DNA from: Rhynchospora pubera
Taxonomy: Eukaryota; Streptophyta; Magnoliopsida; Poales; Cyperaceae
Assembly (NCBI GenBank): GCA_028095005.1
Contig: CM051460.1
Location: forward strand, 151,647,461 to 151,711,460
DNA length: 64,000 nucleotides
Reading direction: 5' to 3'
The translations under genes and the position numbers were made by a program. The stretch's first letter is position 1. The number at the start of each line of letters is the position of its first letter. Below are positions 57,401 through 64,000 of the stretch, piece after piece. Below the pieces are notes generated by a model. The model ran no database searches, was not told the DNA's origin, and saw only the letters and a list, made by a program, of their open reading frames with translations.

Positions 57401-59116
57401 GCTCTGGTAATTATATACATCAGATGAGTATCTTTGTTCTATGTTGTTAATTTATGTTTAATATGCATTGAAAATTGCAACAGCTGAAGCTTAGCCAACC
57501 TAATCCGGATGAATTGGGTTATGCTGATTCTATTTCAGTTGAAGAATTAGGCGGTGTCCGAGTAAGTTAATTTTTTTAATTGATGTTCTTTAATAAAAAT
57601 GCTTCAAGTTATATATTCTTGCCCCTCCTTGTATTTTATTTACTTTTTTTATTTGCTCAGGTTACTGTTGTTAAGAATGAAGAAGGTGGGAACTCTGTTG
57701 CAACAGTGGTTTTGCGAGGTAGCACTGACAGTATATTAGATGATCTTGAGAGAGCTGTCGATGATGGTGTTAACACATACAAGGTTTTTCTGCTTCCAGA
57801 CATTTGTTTTTCATTTTTTTCCCTTTGTGCCTCCCTGTTCATTTTTTTTTTGGTTGAAATCTTTCATCTTATATGTCATTTTTCTTTTCTTATCAGGCAA
57901 TGTGTCGAGACAGTCGCATAATTCCTGGTGCTGCTGCCTCTGAAATTGAATTGGCAAAGAAGCTGAAGGAGTTCTCACTCAAGGAGACCGGGTATGTGAT
58001 ATGTCTGAGTTAATTCAAATTTATCACTGAAGAACAAAACTGTCTTATTGCAAAATTTGGCATGTAGTTGTTGTGGTATTGATCTCAAATTATCAAATGC
58101 GAAACACTCTTTTGCCTTCTAACACATTATAATATGTAATGAACCGATCCCAATTATGGATGCTAATTCTGTTTATGAGTGGTTTTATATGTAATATGTT
58201 GTACAGTACAAACTGTACTTAGTTTTATTGACTACACTCCATCTACTTTAGTATGATGTGATCCTGATACTTTATGTTGCCCTTTATCATAAAAATATAG
58301 CATTTGTAAGTTTTGCTTCTATTTTTCTTTATGTCTCATACTTCTTTGTTCCTGTTTCAGATTGGACCAGTATGCTATTGCAAAATTCTCAGAAAGTTTT
58401 GAGATGATCCCGAGAACCCTCTCTGAAAATGCGGGGCTCAATGCCATGGAAATAATCTCATCATTGTATGCTGAGCATGCTTCTGGCAAAACTAAAGTTG
58501 GAATTGACTTGGAGAATGGAATTTGCAAGGATGTAACAGAAATGAAAATCTGGGACCTATACGTCACCAAGTGAGTGTTATCTCCTAAATTTGTAAATTA
58601 CTTGTTTCGTCTACCAAGAGAAGTGCAGTGGAAATATAACTACTATACAAAAACCAAGGAAAATTATTCTTACTCTGCCTGGTCAGTGCAGAGGAAATAT
58701 AATATACTATACAAAAACCAAGAAAAATTATTCTCACTATTGTACTACAGGAATGCTATCAACCTATATGTTGTTTTTACAATTGTGATAACAAAGTTGG
58801 AAGGAAATGGCATAAAATCTTTTGTGTAGTTTGAAAACTGCAGTTTTCTTTGCTGCCAGATATGATTAATTAAAATACCTTTGTTCCATTATATAGATAC
58901 TTTGCTCTAAAATATGCTGCTGATGCTGCTTCCACTGTACTGCGGGTTGACCAGGTTAGAGATTTCCCTCTTCTAGAAGGAAACAGCATTTTTGTTGTTA
59001 TTATACATTTTTTTTCGTTCTCATGTGAATAATATTATATTGTGTAGATTATCATGGCTAAGCCAGCTGGTGGCCCAAGAAGAGGAGATCATCCTGCTGG
59101 CATGGACGAGGATTAG
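54429..59116 (+). CDS. CCT8: T-complex protein 1 (CCT/TRiC) subunit theta
   Basis: Theta subunit of the cytosolic group II chaperonin, which folds actin, tubulin and other proteins. Arabidopsis CCT8 is also needed for cell-to-cell movement of KNOTTED1-type factors. Twelve exons: 54429-54576, 54868-55130, 55631-55777, 56076-56237, 56434-56645, 57334-57406, 57484-57561, 57661-57783, 57897-57991, 58361-58570, 58897-58954 and 59048-59116. These sum to 1638 nt and 545 residues without a frame break. The N-terminus MQPYGIQAMLKEGHKHLSGL is specific to theta. The ATP-site motifs are LGPNG (about 46-50), TNDAAT (about 65-70) and GDGAN (about 97-101). The last replaces the GDGTT of other subunits, as is normal for theta. 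The C-terminus ends MAKPAGGPRRG..MDED. The gene converges with the SINE gene. Confidence 0.96.
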
Positions 59117-59967
59117 TTTCCAGAGATCTTGTATTTTGAAACATTTACATTTTCGTGTTGTTGAGGAGTGTGATCTTTGTAGTGGTGTATCATGGTTATT
59201 GTGAAATTTTGTCTGTGCCTGAGCTGACTGGTGTGTGCTTGGTTCTTCTGCTTTTGTGGGAACTTGTCTTATCTAGATTTGCTGTAGCTTTTTTTTTTTT
59301 CTTTGTTTCTTTCTTTTTGTAAGGTAGTTGGCGCTGAGCCAACCAACAAATTCATTAATAGATTTTTTTGCGTAGCATTTGTTTAAATAATTTTTTCGCC
59401 CTTGCTATATAACCAAAGTTATTGGCGACGATACTGGGAATAGTACTATAACAAGCGAAGTTATTATCGACTCTACCTGAAAATTTAGTAGTCAGAATAA
59501 GTTCCGTGTTTGAACTTTTATATTAAGCATGATTTGGTATCACGTTCGCTGTTTGAGTCTCCGAGGAAAGTTGCAAACCACAGAAATGTAAGTTAGTAAC
59601 TTCACAGCAGATAGGTGACGTCAAATGTCATTAAAACGCAATTTTTTTTTTAAGATGACCAACGCCAAATGATTTTAAAATGCAAATTGTTAGATAAACA
59701 CGGTTAAGACCCTTTCGTTGGGCAGAAACAGTAGATAAACAAAGCAGATAGCATCACTATTACAAAGCAAACTAAGGGAGAAAATTCATCCATGTAGTGC
59801 ACGTGGTTTGAGATGCATTTCATCATAAAAAAACTTGTAATTAACAAGAAACAATCCACATCTAAAATAATTACCTAAACAACAAATACCACCAATCAAC
59901 ATAAAATTGACTACCTCCTTTCCAACAAGACATTTGACACAACTTAGATTTCTTCAGTTACAAATTT
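59117..59967. other. Convergent 3' flanks of CCT8 and SINE
   Basis: The CCT8 3' UTR runs to roughly 59370 and the SINE 3' UTR lies on the other strand from about 59700 to 59967. The middle is unremarkable. Confidence 0.6.
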
Positions 59968-62126
59968 TCATGTGGGAACAAACCCATCAGGAAAAACATT
60001 TCTATCGTCTTCAAACCACACCGAGAGAAACATAACTGTAATAAAGAGAAAAATAAAACTCAACCCAAAACCGAAGCACACTTTCAGACCTTTTCTAGGT
60101 TTCACATCCTTAACAACCATGGCATTCTGCACAATACTACCTTTGCCATTATCAGCTTCACAAGTTGGCCGGTATGCACTTTTTTCAGTGACATCGCCAG
60201 AAGAAAAAACGGATTCATTTTCGTCTAGGTCATCTTCACATTCTTCACTGCTAGTTATTACTGAATTTTCAAGCTCCTTCCTCTCGTCTGCTTTGGCATC
60301 CAAGTTGCCAGATTTGGTATCTTCAACCAGAGCAATGATTGTACTTGCACATTTTGGGTTTTCTTCACCAGAAGTTTGGAGAGAGTGAAAGAGCTTCCTG
60401 GGAGTAGAATATATCTTGATGTCATCTGTGCCTATGGTCCACGCTGGTCTCTGAAATAAATTGGGTTTATATTATAAATTAAAGCCCAGTTCAATTTAAA
60501 ATATTTAAGGAAACAATCCGGAGAACAACTGACAAACATTGAGTTTTAGATCAAATGCTTGGATTGTAGGGTTTACTAGGAACGTAAAGTAGAATATAGT
60601 GGTTGACTAGCATTCTCAGATGATAGGGTTCTTTGGCAGTCATACTGTAGCACACTTAAGAAGAATTAACAAATGCTTGGATGGTGACATAAACAAGTAA
60701 TTATAGAAAGCTATTTTAAAACAAGAAAAGTGATATTATGTACCTGAGGGATAGGAGTAATCTCCTCCTGTGCAGTAACACTTTTTGGGCTAACTGGTAC
60801 AAAACCAGAGAAAGCTGTCTGATCCATCTCACTTTCTTTCGATCTTTCATTCTTCAATTTCACAGTTTCATCAGTGCCATTCGATAGACAACCCCTGAGA
60901 AACAATCCATCCTTCAGGGACACATCTACACCATTCTTTTCATTGTTCCACAACCTCCTATTGCTCCTCTTGTTATATGCAACATTAACAGAACACTGGC
61001 CAACCGATGAAATGGGTGAATCAAATGAGGAATCACACTTGATAGAAGATTCCACAACTTGAGACTCAGGAGAGGCAAACTCAGCAAATTTTTCGACTGT
61101 GCTGGTCAGATTTGGGTTCCTGCATGGGCTCTTGTTTTTGCTCCTAAAGCTTGCATTTGAAAATGGGCTCCTGCATGGGCTCTTGCTCCTGAAACTTGCA
61201 TTTGAAATTGGGCTCAAACGAATTTCATGCCTCGACCCCTTCTGGCCTGAGATACCTTTAGCAGTCTGGGATGCCTCAAAAGCTGCGCCACGTACAAATG
61301 GCATGCGGTCATTCTGACACTGCTCCATAATTTCAATTATTTTTTCAAGCTCAGATTGTATGCTTCTTGGATCAACAAATTTCATTAAAAAGTTTATCAT
61401 TTGAATTGCCGACAGCCGCTTCTGTGAACTCATATCAGATCCATCTTCCAGGATGCGCAACCCAGACCGGACAAGAGACCGGGCATAGGCTTCAGCTATC
61501 AACCCATTATGTTTGACCAACGCCATGACCAGACCCATATGGGCATTGGACTGAGTTGATTTTTCATGCAAAGCACCAGCAACCTTCAAGCACACCTCAT
61601 TGACCAACTCACCAGAGGCAAACCTCCAATTATTTGATTCGACAAGGGCCTTAAGGCACAGTGCAGATCCAGATGCAGTGCTCTCCTGTGGGCCCATCAG
61701 AGAATCACACAAGGGCTTGCAGAGAGAACCTATGATCCTTGTTTTCTCCTCATCAGGTGTTGATGGTTCAATACCATACCGAGCTATGGCTGGAACAACT
61801 TTCGAGCAGGCTTGATGGAGAGGGAAAGAGCCTCCACTGGAAGCGAGAGTGCACATGATCGTAGACATGATATTCTCAATTTGGGGAACTATATTCTTGC
61901 CATGGACACGAGCGAGTACCTCATAAAGAGAGATAGTGCACTCACCAGACGGGGTGGTTGGAGGGACCTGCTTGTCAGAAACCTCAGCAAGGAATTGGGG
62001 TATATTTTTGCTGTCGAGGTGTTTGGCATATGATTTTAGGGCTTTCATGGCTGACTGGCCACTGTCAGAATCTTTGTCCAGGTTGGCAAGCTCTTGACGG
62101 AGCAACGGGCTGAGACTCCGCCCCAT
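59968..62126 (-). CDS. SINE2: SINE1/SINE2-type KASH protein of the nuclear envelope
   Basis: Outer nuclear-membrane protein that binds SUN proteins in the perinuclear space; plant SINE1 and SINE2 act in nuclear positioning in guard cells, SINE1 through actin. Two coding exons, 62126-60744 (461 codons) and 60450-59968 (160 residues plus stop), give 621 residues. The N-terminal ~300 residues are armadillo-like helical repeats (MGRSLSPLLRQELANLDKDS onward). Next comes a Ser/Arg-rich segment with a duplicated SNASFRSK..SPCR unit, then an acidic linker. A single membrane helix (about 585-607, VCFGFGLSFIFLFITVMFLS) and a short tail end in the KASH signature VPT. From memory of Arabidopsis locus order, SINE2 neighbours CCT8 on chromosome 3, hence the symbol; SINE1 cannot be excluded from sequence alone. 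Confidence 0.9.
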
Positions 62127-63300
62127 TAGGATTTCTTATAGGTGTAAAAATCAGAGAATCTGAAAATGAACAAGAATAGTTATTACAAATTAAACTTTGC
62201 TAAGCTGATTTTTTAGGAAGAAATAACTACTGGTGTAGAAGGATTTTTCAGTGATACTATTCCTAAAAAAAACAGAACAAAAAGGAAGGTACTTAATAAG
62301 GGGTATTAAACATTTGTTCTCACAGCACAGTACCAGCTAGTATATCGGAAAATAATCAATTTCAATGTATTTTCTATCGATGAACTTTGTAATCAACTTC
62401 TAGCAATTTTTTCCCTACATGTGTAACATAACCTAGATCTAACCTTCGGAAACACAAAAATAAAAAAAACACGAAAATGGGGAAACGCAAGTAGCAAATA
62501 TTTAAAAAGTTTGGGCAAAACCACAATTCCTAATCCTAGTAGCGCGTAAATAAACAAAGCAGGAAGACAATGTTTCAAGATTTTGCTGCAAAAAGCCAAG
62601 ATACTTAGACTAGCTTATTCATGAGTGAATTTCACAATCCACTAACCAAGACAAGAAGATCCTATTAGGTAATTAGTAAGTTCATGTTGAAACTCCAAAA
62701 ATAAAACTAAGCTTGAACAAATTTAAGCTAAGCATTAGAAACTGCAGCAACAATAGATTCAGTCTTCACGAATTATCAACCACACAACAAAAATAGGGTA
62801 TTATTGTCTAATTTTTCAAGGTCTGAAGTCTGAACTCTGACACTAGAACAAAATTGAAGAAGTATCTTACTTGAAAAAAACAAAACGAGAGAAAATTCGA
62901 GAGAGAACGCACCGCAAGAATCAACCTTGGAGAACTCAGCACGAATTAGTTTCTGTAGGAAGAACCGAAAAGGAAATCTAAATAAGGGAACAAGAGCACA
63001 GAGCTGCCTTCTTTAATTTTTCTTGCCAAGTTTGGAACGGAGATCTGAATTTTGGAGACCAATTGGGGTTTTGAAGTTCTTAATTCTAGAAAGATAATCG
63101 AATATAAGATGGACGGTCGAGATTGTAGTTTTGTTGAGTGATGTTTGATCTGAACCTTTGATGGCGAACCGATCGCCGCCGTTTGTTATATTCACCGGTT
63201 CAGATTAGATAGCAGACTCGTGTTATTTAGTGTGAATAACAGTGGAAATGAACCGAGCATCGCAATAGGGTTTTTGTTTGTTTCGAGGGTTTTTGAAAAC
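62127..63300 (-). promoter_or_regulatory. SINE 5' leader with a probable leader intron, and promoter
   Basis: On the minus strand a good acceptor (TTCATTTTCAG) lies about 34 bases before the start codon, near 62160. A possible donor, GCG/GTGCGT, lies at about 62910, which would make a ~750-bp intron within the 5' UTR. This is inferred from splice signals only. No TATA box was evident upstream. Confidence 0.45.
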
Positions 63301-63906
63301 TGGGAGGCGCGTCTCTGGTCAGCTCACCTTTGATCTTTTGTGGCTTTCACGGTACTGTAATCTGTGTGTTCTTATTATGCAATTAATCTGTGTGTTCTTA
63401 TTATGCAATGAATTTTTTTAGCGGTACTGAACAATAATTTGAAGAGTAAATCACTGTTTTACACGAGGTATTGCTAATTTTCTGTTTGAATCGATATATT
63501 GGGTCAACAGAAATGTACAACACGGAATGTGGGACTATAAGTGCTCGCAGGATATGCCATTTTGGAACTCTGATGGGAGCGTAGGTTGGAGGTGAAAATT
63601 CAAAATTGGGGTAATGCAAATTCCCGCTCCTTCCTTCCTTTTTGATTTGTAATTTTCATTTTTCTACCTACCTGGAAGGCTGGAATTAACGAACAATGAA
63701 GCATGATTGCATGAATAGTTGGTTGTTTATATTTTTGAGATTTCCAACCAATGAACCAAACACTTGTGTTCGTATTTTGTATGTAATTTATTTATTTATT
63801 TAATAAAAATAGTAATGTTATTCAGTTATTCTCCGTAAAAGTTTGTGTTAGGTGAAAACAAAATTTTCATAATTTAGGCGTGTGATCTCGATATATACTA
63901 TACATA
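63301..63906. other. Intergenic, nothing recognised
   Basis: AT-rich sequence with a short direct duplication (CTGTGTGTTCTTATTATGCAA twice, about 63361-63408) and no gene. Confidence 0.55.
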
Positions 63907-63907
63907 G

Positions 63908-64000
63908 GGTGCGTTTGGATCGTTGGAAGAAAGAAGAAGAAGGAAGAAGAAGAAAAAAAAATTATAAACAATTCAAACTTTTCACAAAGTTACACACTTT
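63908..64000. mobile_element. Left part of a Tourist-like MITE cut by the window edge
   Basis: Begins GGGTGCGTTTGGATCGTTGG and contains ATTATAAACAATTCAAAC then CACAAAGTTACACAC, which match the interior of the MITE at 18880-19037 in the same order. It carries an extra GAAGAAGAAG-rich stretch. The right end lies beyond the window. Confidence 0.8.

Noticed and set aside
54429..59116. CCT eta (CCT7) as identity
   Set aside because: First considered, but the MQPYGIQ..LKEG..HLSGLDEAV start and GDGAN motif are those of theta (CCT8).

Overview
The window is nuclear DNA of a flowering plant. The evidence is multi-exon genes with GT-AG introns, plant-specific gene families, AT-rich intergenic DNA, and plant-type transposons (a copia LTR element with an initiator-tRNA-Met primer site, hAT and Tourist-like MITEs, long-TIR elements). 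I could not identify the species. Seven protein genes can be read with good exon models. For six of them the exon lengths sum to an intact reading frame from start to stop; the seventh runs off the left edge.

Layout: (1) 1-2874, minus, the 5' part of a UBP12/13-type ubiquitin protease, cut by the window edge. (2) 3-11.3 kb, gene-poor DNA with a ~175-bp tandem repeat split by a ~1.8-kb insertion, a palindrome-rich patch and a long-TIR element. (3) 11.4-19.7 kb, plus, a seven-knuckle CCHC protein of the AIR1/AIR2 (TRAMP) type, whose fourth intron is swollen to ~5 kb by three TIR elements placed end to end, each bounded by (TA)n. (4) 21-25.8 kb, a repeat-dominated block with GGGAGTA-motif arrays in opposite orientation on its two sides and a 99-bp minisatellite. 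(5) 26.0-29.0 kb, plus, STIPL1/TFIP11 (spliceosome disassembly). Next come a complete young gag-only SIRE-like copia element (29377-34049, target duplication GTGTA) and a duplicated tail of STIPL1. (6) 36.1-38.9 kb, two hAT-type non-autonomous elements. (7) 40.4-43.0 kb, plus, an intronless xTNx (TIR-NB-ARC-TPR) gene. (8) 44.4-53.7 kb, plus, a tandem pair of GH17+X8 beta-1,3-glucanases; the first has lost its GPI-anchor tail beside an antisense Myb/SANT transposon-gene fragment. (9) 54.4-59.1 kb, plus, CCT8 (chaperonin theta), converging with (10) 59.97-62.13 kb, minus, a SINE1/2 nuclear-envelope KASH protein. The CCT8-SINE pairing appears to match an Arabidopsis chromosome 3 neighbourhood.

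The protein genes are mostly housekeeping (deubiquitination, RNA surveillance, splicing, protein folding, nuclear envelope) and do not form a pathway together. The more unusual content is in the repeats: foldback elements confined to TA microsatellites, LTRs packed with CGTTG..CAACG palindromes, and the recent partial duplications of STIPL1 and the glucanase. No RNA genes or CRISPR arrays were recognised.
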